Shown: positions 19,870-30,437, counted from the first letter of the stretch. The stretch is DNA of 64,000 bases from Saccharomycodes ludwigii (GCF_020623625.1 NC_060200.1:2038501-2102500), one strand, 5' to 3'. Notes: a model not told the origin generated them from the letters alone. Numbers and translations are program-made.

Positions 19870-20694
19870 ATGTCGATGAAGAGCCTTCTACCCACAGTAA
19901 TGGTTTTTGGCGGCAATGGATTTTTAGGTAGTAAAATTGTAACCGAATTTCTGAATACAAACAGATACAATGTTATAGTAGCTTCAAGGTCACTGGCAGG
20001 CAAACAGCACTCATTGTCACATTCGCCCTTTTTGCAATATAAATCGGTAGATATTTTTAACCCAGCAACTTACAAGAGCATTTTAACCAATGTTGACCAT
20101 GTTGTTCATTCAATTGGTATAATTAATCCAAATGAAAATTATAAAAAAATAATTAATTCCAAAACACCATGTCAATTTGCAAATGGTTTGATGGATTATT
20201 TTTTTAAATCCACAACCAAGAATACTTCTGCTGTTGATAAGAATGTTAACCAATATGAGCTATACAACTATCAGAGTTGTAAAATTTTGGCAGATGTATT
20301 CAAAGATGTGATAAAATCATCTAATACCAACACTAGCACACATAAAAGATCATTTACTTATATTTCAGCCGAAGAAACACCATTAGTGAAAAATTTTATA
20401 TCGGCTGATTATATTACTACCAAGAGGAAAGCTGAATTACATGTTTTACAATACGAAGACTATTTTACCCCAATAATTCTGCGTCCTGGGTTCATGTACG
20501 ATGAGAACAGTACAGATACAACTCCAAGATCCGCAATTGCTTGCATTTTAAATAATAGCAACATCATTAAAAATAAAAGTTTTACTTGTTCAATACAATC
20601 TGTTTCCAAAGAAGTTGTTCGAAAGATTGAAGATCCAAAGTTTCAGGAAGGCGGTATTATTACTCTAGCCGATATTAAAAGAGATTTTATATAA
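19870..20694 (+). CDS. COQ11: Coq11, NAD(P)-binding protein of the coenzyme Q synthome
   Basis: This 274-residue protein has the N-terminal dinucleotide-binding motif VFGGNGFLGSKI (glycine pattern GxxGxxG, residues 14-19) of atypical short-chain dehydrogenases. Further blocks match S. cerevisiae Coq11: VDHVVHSIGI, SFTYISAE, YITTKRKAELHVLQYEDYFTPIILRPGFMYDE, and the C-terminal IEDPKF-EGGIITL. Coq11 belongs to the mitochondrial coenzyme Q synthesis complex; its chemistry is not settled. The start is ATG 19870 (MSMKSLLPT); the frame is open further upstream but with no ATG. It converges tightly with GUF1, leaving only 60 bp between stops. Position agrees with YLR290C. Confidence 0.92.
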   Translation: MSMKSLLPTVMVFGGNGFLGSKIVTEFLNTNRYNVIVASRSLAGKQHSLSHSPFLQYKSVDIFNPATYKSILTNVDHVVHSIGIINPNENYKKIINSKTPCQFANGLMDYFFKSTTKNTSAVDKNVNQYELYNYQSCKILADVFKDVIKSSNTNTSTHKRSFTYISAEETPLVKNFISADYITTKRKAELHVLQYEDYFTPIILRPGFMYDENSTDTTPRSAIACILNNSNIIKNKSFTCSIQSVSKEVVRKIEDPKFQEGGIITLADIKRDFI

Positions 20695-20754
20695 ATATAT
20701 ATATATATATATATATGTACATGAACAGAAAAAAAAAATTTTATACATGCGAAC

Positions 20755-22821
20755 TTAATCTTTTCTTAAAAATGCTTGATATGCTTCCTGTGGAATTTGA
20801 ACATTGCCAACACTCTTCATCATTTTTTTACCTTCTTTTTGCCTAACCAATAATTTTTTTCTCCTAGAAATGTCGCTTGCATGCAATTTGGCCAAGACAT
20901 CTTTTCTTCGTGCCTTAATCGTCTCTCTGGCAATGACTTTATTATCTGCCCTAGCTTGAATAACCACTTCGTATAGTTGTGATTTAACAAATTCTTTAAA
21001 TCTTTGCACCCATAATTTCCCCACATGGCCAACCTGAGATTTGTGCAATACAGCGGATAAGGCATCAATGCTGTTCCCATTAATTAGCAACTCCAATTTT
21101 ACCAGATCAGATTTTTTGTAACCGCGGTCCTCATAATCTAGCGAGCAATAGCCTTTACTAACCCCCTTTAACTTTCCAAAAAAATCATCAACCAAGTGAG
21201 CTAATGGTAATTCATATTTTAAAATAGCTTGGTTAGTTGAGTTCAAGTATTGTAATTCCAAATGTTTACCTCTATTGTTACTACACAGTTGCATCACTAC
21301 GCCTAAATATTCTTGAGGCAATGTCATAATTACTTCGACGTACGGTTCCATTAAAGCAAGAATCCTTGATTTTCTAGTTGAAATATCCGGGAAATCATCT
21401 GGATTTGTCACAATTTTCTCTGTTCCGTCTTTGAAAATAACTTTATATGGAACCGTAGGCTGAGTAATAATGATGGAAGAGCCATACTCCTTTTCCAACC
21501 GCTCTTTGAAAACACTTGCATGCAAACTACCCAAAAACCCTAATCTCCAGCCTTGACCTAACGCATTAGAAGTTTCTCGCTGTATGCTCACAGACCTATC
21601 GTTTAAAACCAATCTATTTATATCATCATCTAAGCTTTTAAAATCAACCCCATCTGCTGGGAATGCACCAACAAATACCATTGATTTCATTTCTTCAAAT
21701 CCGGGCAAAACCTCTGTCTCTTTCCCCACTTGCCAAAAAGTATCGCCAATAAAAGCTTCTCTGGAATTCTTCATACCTGGAACTAAATATCCAACCTGCC
21801 CAGATCTTATAATATCTTGCGGTGTCATATCAGGATGCATGATACCAACTTGCTTAACGTCGTACTTATTCCCTGTGTGCGCACTAACAATTTTGGTATT
21901 TTTCTTAATTGACCCATCAACAACGTATACCAACAAAACAACGCCCAGAAAATTATCGTACCAAGAATCAACCAATAAACAACGAAATGATTTCTCCGGA
22001 TGGACACCTTTTGGAGGTGGAATTCGTTCAACTATGGCCGGTAATAAATCTTCCTGAACGTTTTGGCCTGTTTTGGCACTTACCAAAATGCAACGATTGG
22101 CATCCAACTCAAACATCTCCTCCACCTGTTGTTTACTTCGTGGGATATCTGCGCTACCTTCCAAATCAATTTTATTGATAACAGGTATCAATTCTAAACC
22201 CATGGAATAAGCTAAATAGAAATTGGCAACAGTCTGTGCCTGAACGCCTTGTGTCGCATCGACCAATAACAGTGCACCAGAACAACTGGCGTAACTTCTG
22301 CAAACTTCCATTCTAAAATCAACATGCCCAGGTGTATCAACCAAATGCAACAAATAATCTTGATTTTTATAATTGTATATCATAGTACATGTTTGTGCTT
22401 TGATGGTGATACCGCGTTCTCTCTCCACTTCTAATTTATCCAAAACTTGTGCTCTTTTTTTGAGAACGGGTTGGTTAATGGAGTTTGGTGTTATTTCTTC
22501 TAATTCCGGAGTAATAGTATGTGTATATTCCAAAATACGATCACTTAATGTTGATTTACCGTGATCAATGTGCGCTACAATGCTAAAATTTCGGTAGTTT
22601 TCAATAGGTATGGAGTTTATACGTTCTTGCAACTCTTTACTAGATTGCGTTGGTTTTGGTCCTTCTTTGGGATTAGTATTATTTGATGAAGACGAAGAAA
22701 AACGTCTCTGAAATACGAATTGGCAAGTACCATTGCATGGTGAGTTGAAGGCATTTTTTGATAAGTTAAACTTTGAACGTATATTAATGAGAATTGAACG
22801 TCGAAGAATAACATGTGGCAT
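20755..22821 (-). CDS. GUF1: Mitochondrial LepA/EF4-type GTPase
   Basis: This 688-residue GTPase is the mitochondrial LepA (EF4), which aids translation on stalled or stressed mitochondrial ribosomes. The first 45 residues are Arg/Ser-rich without acids, a presequence. G motifs are AHIDHGKS (83-90), [17 protein letters not shown] and NKIDL. The LepA-specific C-terminal domain is intact: [38 protein letters not shown], then [39 protein letters not shown] in two adjoining blocks, and [21 protein letters not shown] near the end. It is slightly longer than S. cerevisiae Guf1 (645), in the N-terminal part. It is divergent from MEC3 and convergent with COQ11, as for YLR289W. Confidence 0.97.
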   Translation of the reverse strand: MPHVILRRSILINIRSKFNLSKNAFNSPCNGTCQFVFQRRFSSSSSNNTNPKEGPKPTQSSKELQERINSIPIENYRNFSIVAHIDHGKSTLSDRILEYTHTITPELEEITPNSINQPVLKKRAQVLDKLEVERERGITIKAQTCTMIYNYKNQDYLLHLVDTPGHVDFRMEVCRSYASCSGALLLVDATQGVQAQTVANFYLAYSMGLELIPVINKIDLEGSADIPRSKQQVEEMFELDANRCILVSAKTGQNVQEDLLPAIVERIPPPKGVHPEKSFRCLLVDSWYDNFLGVVLLVYVVDGSIKKNTKIVSAHTGNKYDVKQVGIMHPDMTPQDIIRSGQVGYLVPGMKNSREAFIGDTFWQVGKETEVLPGFEEMKSMVFVGAFPADGVDFKSLDDDINRLVLNDRSVSIQRETSNALGQGWRLGFLGSLHASVFKERLEKEYGSSIIITQPTVPYKVIFKDGTEKIVTNPDDFPDISTRKSRILALMEPYVEVIMTLPQEYLGVVMQLCSNNRGKHLELQYLNSTNQAILKYELPLAHLVDDFFGKLKGVSKGYCSLDYEDRGYKKSDLVKLELLINGNSIDALSAVLHKSQVGHVGKLWVQRFKEFVKSQLYEVVIQARADNKVIARETIKARRKDVLAKLHASDISRRKKLLVRQKEGKKMMKSVGNVQIPQEAYQAFLRKD

Positions 22822-22957
22822 TATAATATATTTTATTAGAATTTTATTTTTCCCCCCTCCCCTTTTTTGTTATGATATATTGATAATGTAGCTCTCAATA
22901 CTTGCGAATTTATTTAAAAGTATGCATGGTTTTAATAATAAGATGAGAAATTTTTTT

Positions 22958-22989
<32 letters not shown>

Positions 22990-23133
22990 CAAAAGGAAAA
23001 AAAAAAAAAGAAAAAAAACTCCAATAGAAGAATCATATATGCTTAGCTAAAACTTTCTAAAAATTAAATAGTTTTTACATATCCTTCAAATCTTATCAAC
23101 TTAGGAACAGTAAATAAACCTCTTTGATCTCAA
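22822..23133. other. Divergent promoter region of GUF1 and MEC3
   Basis: The 312 bp holds a C patch (about 22852-22861) and long A runs (about 22963-23017). No specific site is claimed. Confidence 0.55.
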
Positions 23134-24537
23134 ATGAGACTTAAATTATCTGTAAACAGCCTGGATACATCTAGGGAATTTCAAGTTTTTTACAAATCGT
23201 TATACAATGCGAGCTTAATACGAAAAAATATTATTTTAAAATTTACTAAGCAGCTACTATATGTTATTTCCATACCAGATAATTCCACAACATCAATTAA
23301 TGAACCTGAATTATGGATTAGAATTGTAACTGAATTATTATTTCAAGATTTTATTATTGAATCAGTAAGGGACAACAATATTGTGTTTGAAATTTCATTG
23401 GAGCCGCTGCTACAGGCTTTACGAAAATATGATTCTGTTATAAAACAAGGAAATCATTCTCCCACACACGGATTGAATTCAGATGGTAATATTGAGGAAG
23501 ATCCGGTTTTAACATCAATTAATCATAATAACACAAGCGCCAAGATGAAAAAAAAGCCTCCTTACGGAAATTTAGAAATAAGGCTAATACGACCACCTGC
23601 TGAATGGCACATACCCAAAGGTAGTTCAACTAGTATAATGGGTGCTATTAATATTAGTTTCCATGAATATTTAAATATCAATAACGAAAACTTAATAAAT
23701 TCAGGGAATAGCAATAACAACGACGTTAAAAATGACAACTTAGAATTCTCAGAATATACTTCTTACGGGGGTAAGGTAATTGATCATTCCTTTAAAATTC
23801 CCATTAGGCTGTTAACCAAGACACAAGACGATAAAATTAGACAGCCAAAGATCAATAAAGATAACCAAATAGTGTTGAGTTTGCCGTCCTTCCAAAGTGA
23901 ATTTGGAAGGGCTTTTTCCAATTTTATGAAAAGACCAGAAAGATTCAAAAGCCTACAAAACGTCCAGATATGTTCCAGAAATAAGGGAGCCGAGTTTAAA
24001 TGCATTGTTGATGAATTAGATTGGTTTTTGGAAATTTCGTGGAATGGATTACTAGAAACTTTAAATTACGAGGAACTAGATCAGGATAGTTGTAACACAG
24101 AAAGCTATGGAAATAATAATATCAAAGATAATGACGAACCAGAAGAAAATTTAACAGAGCATTTGAAAGAGGTATCCAAAAACGCTAATAACTCATATTA
24201 TAATGAATACATTGATGACCAAGAGGGAAATGATAGTATCCACGAGACAGAAGCGGAATTAGTTTTAGACAAAGACTCACACGAAAAACAAAATGGTGAT
24301 AATCACATCAAAAGAGATAAAAAAGACAAAAAGATGAATGATCATAGCGTAATAATTAAGAGTAGAGATTGGAAATTATGTAATAAAATATACGAAAATC
24401 TAGGGGAAGACGATATTTTGTGTGTTTCCCATGACCAATATTGCTTATTGCATTGTGCAGTAAATGCAGACAATGACGACGATCTAACGTTTGCTGAAAT
24501 TTCATATTATATTCACAGATCCAAACACATATCATAA
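23134..24537 (+). CDS. MEC3: DNA-damage checkpoint clamp subunit Mec3 (Hus1-like)
   Basis: The 467-residue protein matches Mec3, the Hus1-like subunit of the yeast 9-1-1 clamp (Ddc1-Rad17-Mec3) that is loaded at damaged DNA and activates Mec1. Recognisable parts are MRLKLSVNSLDTSREF at the N-terminus, LWIRIVTELLFQDFIIES, and a later block FQSEFGRAFSNFMKRPERFKSLQNVQI. The middle and C-terminal parts contain an Asn/Asp/Glu-rich acidic linker (about residues 330-420), then a final ordered segment WKLCNKIYENLGEDDILCVSHDQYCLLHC. Length equals the S. cerevisiae protein (474) closely. Position agrees with YLR288C. Confidence 0.9.
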   Translation: MRLKLSVNSLDTSREFQVFYKSLYNASLIRKNIILKFTKQLLYVISIPDNSTTSINEPELWIRIVTELLFQDFIIESVRDNNIVFEISLEPLLQALRKYDSVIKQGNHSPTHGLNSDGNIEEDPVLTSINHNNTSAKMKKKPPYGNLEIRLIRPPAEWHIPKGSSTSIMGAINISFHEYLNINNENLINSGNSNNNDVKNDNLEFSEYTSYGGKVIDHSFKIPIRLLTKTQDDKIRQPKINKDNQIVLSLPSFQSEFGRAFSNFMKRPERFKSLQNVQICSRNKGAEFKCIVDELDWFLEISWNGLLETLNYEELDQDSCNTESYGNNNIKDNDEPEENLTEHLKEVSKNANNSYYNEYIDDQEGNDSIHETEAELVLDKDSHEKQNGDNHIKRDKKDKKMNDHSVIIKSRDWKLCNKIYENLGEDDILCVSHDQYCLLHCAVNADNDDDLTFAEISYYIHRSKHIS

Positions 24538-24560
24538 TATTATCTATTTGATATTGATTT

Positions 24561-24595
24561 ATTTCTATTTCTATTTCTATTTCTATTTCTATTTC

Positions 24596-24600
<5 letters not shown>
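24561..24600. repeat. (ATTTCT)n hexamer followed by a T run
   Basis: Six to seven ATTTCT units in the 182-bp gap between the convergent MEC3 and SER1 genes, merging into a T run of about 28 bases. It probably forms part of the 3' ends of both transcripts. Confidence 0.8.
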
Positions 24601-24628
<28 letters not shown>

Positions 24629-24719
24629 TAGAAATTTATTTTGGTAGATAGATACATAATAGGTACAATATATAAACTAGTAAGATAAAAACAGATGTAA
24701 ACACTGTCCTCGCTACATA

Positions 24720-25874
24720 TTATTTATTTTGTTTAGCAAACTCGTCACAGAATTTTGCCAACTTGCTTGCGCTTTCTATAGTAACCGCATTATATAATGA
24801 AGCTCTGAACCCACCAACAGAACGATGACCCTTTAATCCAGTTAATTTATCGGCAGTGGATTCTTTTAAAAACTTTTCGTCTAAGCCTTCCTTTTTTAAT
24901 GTAAAAACAACGTTCATCTTCGACCTACAACTTTTGTCAACAGGCAAAGCATAAAAATCGGGATGGCTGTCCAAAACAGTATATAAAATCTTAGATTTTT
25001 CCTCATTTTCCTTCTGTTGTTCCGAAACACCACCTTTAGCCAATAAATGTTCAAAAACTAAATCCATAATGTGCAAAGTGAAAATGGGGATGGTGTTGTA
25101 GGCAGAGTTGTTCTTAACGACAGTTGGCCAATCAAATGCTATTGGGGTGATTGGTGTTACTCCTTTTGGACATGATTCAATCTTTTCTAAAATACTTTTT
25201 TTCACAATGTATAAAGTTAATCCAGCCAGGCCAATGTTTTTTTGAGCTCCTGCCAGAATTACACCATACTTAGAAACATCTATTTTTCTGCTTAAAATAT
25301 CACTACTTAAATCAGCACATAGTTCAACACCAGCTGGCAATACGGGCAATTCTTGATATTCAACACCATGGACAGTTTCATTTTCGCAAATATAACAATA
25401 GGAAAAATTATCTTCAGCGGTAATTTTAAAATCGTTGTTACTTGGAACAACGCCAAATTTACCATGATTATGATCTTTAGCATTATAAATTATTTCACAT
25501 GGCACATTTAATCGTTGAGCTTCTTGTACACTCTTAAGACTCCAACTGCCAGTGACTAAGTAAGCACCTTTGCCCTTACCATGAGAGGCAGCAAACATGT
25601 TAGAGGCGACAGAAGAAAAACCAGTGGTACCACCACCTTGCATAAAGAAAACTTCATGAGTATCTGGGATATTCATCAATTTACGTAAATTAGCCTTAGT
25701 CTTATTAATAACATCAGTAGCCTCTTTAGAACGATGTGAAATTTCGCCGATACCCAAACCCAAATCTTTGTAATTGATTAAATCACAAGCAGCTTGTTGT
25801 AAGACGTCGATCGGTAACAGAGCTGGACCAGCGCCAAAATAGTTTGGTTCTTCCCTTGTTGGTAATGCAGGCAT
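24720..25874 (-). CDS. SER1: Phosphoserine aminotransferase
   Basis: This 384-residue pyridoxal-phosphate enzyme converts 3-phosphohydroxypyruvate to phosphoserine, using glutamate, in serine synthesis. Family marks are FGAGPALLPIDVLQQA near the start, EISHRS, FMQGGGTTGFS (residues 77-87, cofactor phosphate binding), DLSSDILSR and AGAQKNIGLAGL with the Schiff-base lysine K212, and GHRSVGGFRASLYNA near the C-terminus. Length matches the yeast protein (395). It corresponds to YOR184W and sits between MEC3 (YLR288C) and RPS30, which shows the interleaving of the two S. cerevisiae gene tracks. Confidence 0.97.
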   Translation of the reverse strand: MPALPTREEPNYFGAGPALLPIDVLQQAACDLINYKDLGLGIGEISHRSKEATDVINKTKANLRKLMNIPDTHEVFFMQGGGTTGFSSVASNMFAASHGKGKGAYLVTGSWSLKSVQEAQRLNVPCEIIYNAKDHNHGKFGVVPSNNDFKITAEDNFSYCYICENETVHGVEYQELPVLPAGVELCADLSSDILSRKIDVSKYGVILAGAQKNIGLAGLTLYIVKKSILEKIESCPKGVTPITPIAFDWPTVVKNNSAYNTIPIFTLHIMDLVFEHLLAKGGVSEQQKENEEKSKILYTVLDSHPDFYALPVDKSCRSKMNVVFTLKKEGLDEKFLKESTADKLTGLKGHRSVGGFRASLYNAVTIESASKLAKFCDEFAKQNK

Positions 25875-26260
25875 TGAATAAACTTTTTTTTTTTTTTTTC
25901 TTTTTCCTTTGCTAAGATACTTTAGGCTGTATGGTAGCGGTGTTTTGTTATTTTATGATACTTTTATAGGAAGAAAAAAGAAAAAAAAAAAAAAAAAAAA
26001 AAAAGGGGAAGACTCAACAAAATATGATACCTAAAAGGACAAGAAATGATAAAGTTGAAAGAACTATTTTTTAAACTGGAAAAAAATTAAAAAAAAAAAA
26101 AAAGAACGATTTACATGGATATATATATATGATATATGCTTATAATATTTAATCAATTGAAAAGTAAGAATAATTTTGACAATTATAATTGAAATTATAT
26201 TCAGAATAGAAATGAGTAATAATTGTATTGAGAGAAAAAAAAAATTAAAAAAAAAAAAAA

Positions 26261-26295
26261 AAAATAAAATAAAATAAAATAAAATAAAATAAAAT
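26261..26295. repeat. (AAAAT)7 microsatellite
   Basis: Seven perfect AAAAT pentamers after a long A run, about 390 bp upstream of the SER1 start codon. Confidence 0.85.
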
Positions 26296-26917
26296 AAATT
26301 AAATTAAAAAAACGACATGGTTTAAATTATTTCTTTCCCGATTATCTTGTACAGTTAGTATTAATTCTGAATGCATGTGTCATACAATTTTTTTTTTCTT
26401 TTATCAAGAGAATAAGTAACAAACTTAACTGACTTCAAACTTTAAGTTTTGACTATTAAAACTCAAAAGAGTGAAAATAAGTGTTTTTCAAGAATAGCAT
26501 CAGTCAACTGTTATTATTATACTTAAAATTACTTTGAAGGGAAATGACAGTAGTATTAGTTATGATCGTAAAACATTTAGTAACGTTTTTGGTAATATGA
26601 TCAACTCACATAATTTTGGCTGACATAAAAGTATAAAACGTCACTTGATAACTATGAAAAACGATTGTTTTGTATAATACTAAAAAAAAAAAGTATTAGA
26701 ATGTTCTTAGGATAACGGGAATGATTCGTATAATGACTTTTAAATTGACTCTGTTTTAGAATTTAACTTCTTTCCATTATGATTTTCCTGCGACTTACAA
26801 AAACTGTGGAAAGAAGAAAAAAAAAATAAATTCAAAAACATAATTTGTGACAAACATCTGTGCATGCCATTGTTTATTTACAAAATTATTTTTTTTTTGT
26901 GTTATATAAATTGATTA

Positions 26918-26930
26918 AAACCCATACATC
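26918..26930 (+). promoter_or_regulatory. Candidate Rap1 site upstream of RPS30
   Basis: AAACCCATACATC differs at one position from the yeast consensus ACACCCRYACAYM. It lies about 475 bp upstream of the RPS30 start, a usual place for Rap1 in ribosomal-protein promoters. Binding is inferred. Confidence 0.4.
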
Positions 26931-27404
26931 ATAGTATTATATATTATTAGTGGCCAAAAAGAGAAAAAAGAAAAAAAAAAAAATATAAAAATATAAAAAT
27001 CATATTTTCCTTTTACAAACAGTGGCAGTTTTTCTTTTCCAACCATGGTTCTTTTTTTTTTTTTTTTTAGGCAAGGAAATGTGTTTTTCTGCCTTAAAAA
27101 GCCAGAGAAAAAAAAATGCATAATTAAATCTATACAAATATTTTTATTTTTATTTTTATTTTTTCTTTCTAATTTTTTTTTTTTTTTTTTTTTTTCCCTT
27201 GGTGAAATAGCTTCTTTAAATTCATAGCAAAATAGCATTTTTTATTTTTTCCCTTTCTTTTTTATTTTTTAACTCCATTACGATTCTTACTTATTAAATT
27301 CCTCTTATCTTGTGGTTCTTCTTCCATCTTTTTTGCTTTTATTTTGAATACAATAATTTTTATTAGAAAATTTCATAAAAAAATCAAGAAACAAACTATA
27401 CAAA

Positions 27405-28318
27405 ATGGTACGTACAAACACACCTATATTTTGGATATACACATACACGTTAAAAATATATATATATATATTCCCAGGTAGGACATAGAAAGGAAATAAG
27501 TGATAGATGTGATTAATGGGAGCGCCAGTTGGGTCGATAAACTGTGTTATGATCACGTAGAAAATAGTTGGGCTTATTACAATGAATAACTACTCTGCTG
27601 GTACACCCGTTATAAATTTGGCATTTAAAAACGTTTTTAAGCAATGATGTTTAGTGGCAAATATAAGCGTATTGTTACTCTACCAGGGGTACTTATTATG
27701 AAAACAGAGTGCATATTTCTAAAGTTTGTGAGGGCGACAGTCTCAGAATACAAGTTAAAATTTTGTTACACGGGGTAACAATGTGGGATTAAAAAAAAAA
27801 AAAGACAAATATTTCGAACTCTAAATTTTTAAAGTTTTGAAGCCTCTAAGATCATTGATGCTTTGGTAATTGGGATATTTCATAGTAACTGTAAAAAGCA
27901 AGCTTGTATTATTAATCCAAAGTGGCGTATTTAACTATTGTGCACTTTTTTTCTCCTATTGACGTAGTATGTTTTTCTATAGATTTTTTCAACAAGTTCT
28001 TTTTACTAACATTTTTTTTTAAAAATTTAATTTTTCTTTTTTTTTTTTTTTTTTTTTGTACCGCTTAATTAATATTTTGGATTGAGCGGCAGCTACAAAA
28101 AGAATACAAAAAGTTTTAGTAATTAATTACAGGGTAAAGTTCACGGTTCATTAGCTCGTGCTGGTAAAGTTAAATCTCAAACTCCAAAGGTTGACAAGCA
28201 AGAAAAACCAAAGAAACCAAAGGGTCGTGCTTACAAGAGAATGTTGTACAACAGAAGATTTGTCAATGTCACTTTGACCAATGGTAAGAGAAAGATGAAT
28301 CCATCTCCTTCCGCCTAG
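27405..28318 (+). CDS. RPS30: Ribosomal protein S30 (eS30), spliced directly after the ATG
   Basis: Coding sequence is join(27405..27407, 28133..28318): exon 1 is only the ATG, exon 2 gives the rest. The product of 62 residues reads [20 protein letters not shown] at the start, continues with [22 protein letters not shown] and ends [12 protein letters not shown], which is eS30, a small-subunit protein near the decoding site. The S. cerevisiae genes RPS30A (YLR287C-A) and RPS30B (YOR182C) also have an intron at this place. The 725-nt intron has donor GTACGT (27408-27413), a perfect TACTAAC (28004-28010) and acceptor ACAG ending at 28132. Only exon 2 would be found by a simple frame scan, and without a start. 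Confidence 0.96.
27408..28132 (+). other. RPS30 intron with internal palindromes
   Basis: The 725-nt intron is longer than the usual 300-500 nt of yeast ribosomal-protein introns. Its middle (about 27560-27790) is less AT-rich than the flanks and contains a 16-nt palindrome TTAAAAACGTTTTTAA (about 27626-27641) and a 7-bp hairpin TTGTTAC/GTAACAA with a five-base ACGGG loop (27763-27781). No CTGA is present on the sense strand, so a box C/D snoRNA in sense is unlikely. The branch point lies about 122 nt before the acceptor. Confidence 0.85.
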
Positions 28319-29193
28319 ATTCTTGGTTAGGGGAGAAAAATCTATTAATATCTTTTTTTTTTTTTAATTAATAAATTTCTTTTAAAATTATATATATATA
28401 CATACATATATTACAAGGCAGGATAAGGTCCCACATATATAGTATGAAATAAATATACAATTAGATAGTTTCTTTATTATTATTGTTTATATATATATAT
28501 GGACCTATTTTAATAGCTGTCATTTTTTCATAAGATTTTTATTGGTTTTATTACACGCGAAACATGCAGGATATATATTAATATAGGTTGCTTGTATTCT
28601 TGGAAGATTGTTAATAATTCTTTTTTTTTTTTTAGACACTTAAAAAGGTGTTATTAAATTGGAGCATTGAATATAAGCTAGTTATTTTATGAGATGCTTA
28701 AGTTTGGGTGAGGGATTTTTTATAAGCTTTTTAAATCCTTTTTTCTTGTGATAAAAGATTCTTGAAAGAGTTATTTTCAACCAAAAAAAAAAAAAAGAAA
28801 AAAACAAACAAACAAAATGAAAAGCAGTTTTTCTATGGTAAGCTTGGGACAGTTTTTGGCTTTCTAGAGGTTAGAGATTGAAAGGTCAATGGTTAGCTTA
28901 TTGATAATAAAGTCTCTCAACTTTTTTTGGTAAAATAATTAACCATTTTATACCAGTTTAACAGTCCGAGAAATAAATTTATTAGTTCTCTTCTCTGTTG
29001 TGCCATTTTGTTTAAACAATTTCGTATAAATCATTTTTTTTCCAATTTTTTTTTTTTCTTTCTCTTTTTCTTTTTTCTTTTTTCTTTTTTTGTCAGAATT
29101 GTTGCTTGTCGCATGCATTACTAATATAACCAAATCTTAACGACATATCACACAAGTAATAAGTGCAACTAGCTCTATATACAAGCACAGAAA
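28319..29193. other. Intergenic region RPS30 - YLR287C homologue
   Basis: The 875 bp has TA dinucleotide runs, T runs and a TTTTTC-rich stretch just upstream of the next gene (about 29036-29092). No RNA gene or conserved frame is recognised. Confidence 0.5.
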
Positions 29194-30384
29194 ATGGATG
29201 ATAATATTTCAGTTACTTTAATTTTAAAATTAGTTAATAGTATCAAGGAGAATTTTCAGGACATTTATACAGATGAGAACTCATTCCACACAAAGATTGG
29301 CCAGACATTTAATTCTAAAGATGGCAATGCTAAGCCCAATGAATTAGAGGAAGTTTCTAAGCTAAGTGAATTAATTAAAGCACATGCTACTAAATTAGGT
29401 ATTGTTTTGTCACCATCACAAATCACTAAAAAGGCTGAAGATGGAAATAAAGTTTTTAATGATATTAATCCTCGGGTGGTTAAACCAATTTTTCAAGAAT
29501 TAACTTCATTGACCAATTCTGTGTTTTATTTATTAAGTGTTTTGCCACTATTTTATGATAATACTGTTACCACTACTAATTACAAAAACAAGAATTACTA
29601 TCCGTGTTTTTTTATTAATGATCTAGATACTAACGTACTAGGAATAGTTACTTCATTATCTAACGTTGCACAAGCTACTAAAAGTATAATACTTGCTAAC
29701 ACTACCCTTGAACAAGTCAAAATGGACGAGTCAGACCAGGTAGCTTTTGGTGAGGATAATAGATTAATATGCATAGGTAAAATGTGGGCCTCTTGTGATG
29801 AATTGAAAAAATTGTGCAAATTAAATTCATTTGGTGTTATCACATCTAAGATCAACACTATTTCTATAAAATTATTGAATGATACATTAACAGAACTACA
29901 AGACTGGCTGGAAGATCCCCAATTATCTAACTCGGATGATCCATTTGATATAAATTATGATACTGATGATGATCAAGAGGACGGCGATTTAGACAAAGAA
30001 GAACTGAGTGAAGAAGCTTTAGAAAATATGATTGAGTATGTTAAACGGTGGATACAAAAAATAAAGTTCATTAAGCTATTGATGAGCGGCTTAAATCAGC
30101 AATTAAATAGAGTTTCTAAAAAAAAACAAACCAAAAAGCTGGCTGGCGAATTAGATCAACTATATACCTTGCAAAACAATGTTATTGTCCAAACCGATGA
30201 ATTGGTCAGTACTCTGTTTTTGTTAGGAAATGATTTTGATAAGAACGATCAAGAATTGACATCCATTGTGGACACTTTGGATAATAAATATTTAAAAAAA
30301 ATATGTCAGATAGTTGGCGATTTGGGTGAAGAAAAGGGAACTTCCTGGGTTAAGACTTGGTGTACTAAATATAATGATATATAA
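29194..30384 (+). CDS. YLR287C homologue, GCIP (cyclin-D1-binding protein) family
   Basis: The 396-residue protein resembles the uncharacterised YLR287C of S. cerevisiae (355 residues) and, more distantly, the GCIP/CCNDBP1 helical family. It looks all-helical: KLSELIKAHATKLGIVLSPSQITKKAE, VVKPIFQELTSLTNSVFYLLSVLPLFY and a C-terminal helical region ending near GTSWVKTWCTKYND. An acidic linker (about 249-270, Asp/Glu-rich) splits the two halves. Function in yeast is unknown. Its place next to RPS30 and before LAS17/CTS1 supports the orthology. Confidence 0.8.
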   Translation: MDDNISVTLILKLVNSIKENFQDIYTDENSFHTKIGQTFNSKDGNAKPNELEEVSKLSELIKAHATKLGIVLSPSQITKKAEDGNKVFNDINPRVVKPIFQELTSLTNSVFYLLSVLPLFYDNTVTTTNYKNKNYYPCFFINDLDTNVLGIVTSLSNVAQATKSIILANTTLEQVKMDESDQVAFGEDNRLICIGKMWASCDELKKLCKLNSFGVITSKINTISIKLLNDTLTELQDWLEDPQLSNSDDPFDINYDTDDDQEDGDLDKEELSEEALENMIEYVKRWIQKIKFIKLLMSGLNQQLNRVSKKKQTKKLAGELDQLYTLQNNVIVQTDELVSTLFLLGNDFDKNDQELTSIVDTLDNKYLKKICQIVGDLGEEKGTSWVKTWCTKYNDI

Positions 30385-30401
30385 TCTTAGCCTTGTAAGT
30401 T

Positions 30402-30437
<36 letters not shown>

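Larger units (their letters stand above)
25875..27404. other. Intergenic region SER1 - RPS30
   Basis: The 1.5 kb contains the SER1 and RPS30 promoters. It has A runs (about 25978-26003, 26240-26263), an AAAAT repeat (26261-26295), and a candidate Rap1 site at 26918-26930. S. cerevisiae has FYV12 (YOR183W) in the equivalent gap; no homologue is visible here. Poly-K or poly-F open frames around 26915-27240 are low complexity. Confidence 0.55.

Noticed and set aside
27408-28132. Box C/D snoRNA inside the RPS30 intron
   Set aside because: A C-box-like ATGATG is present but no CTGA D box exists on the sense strand.
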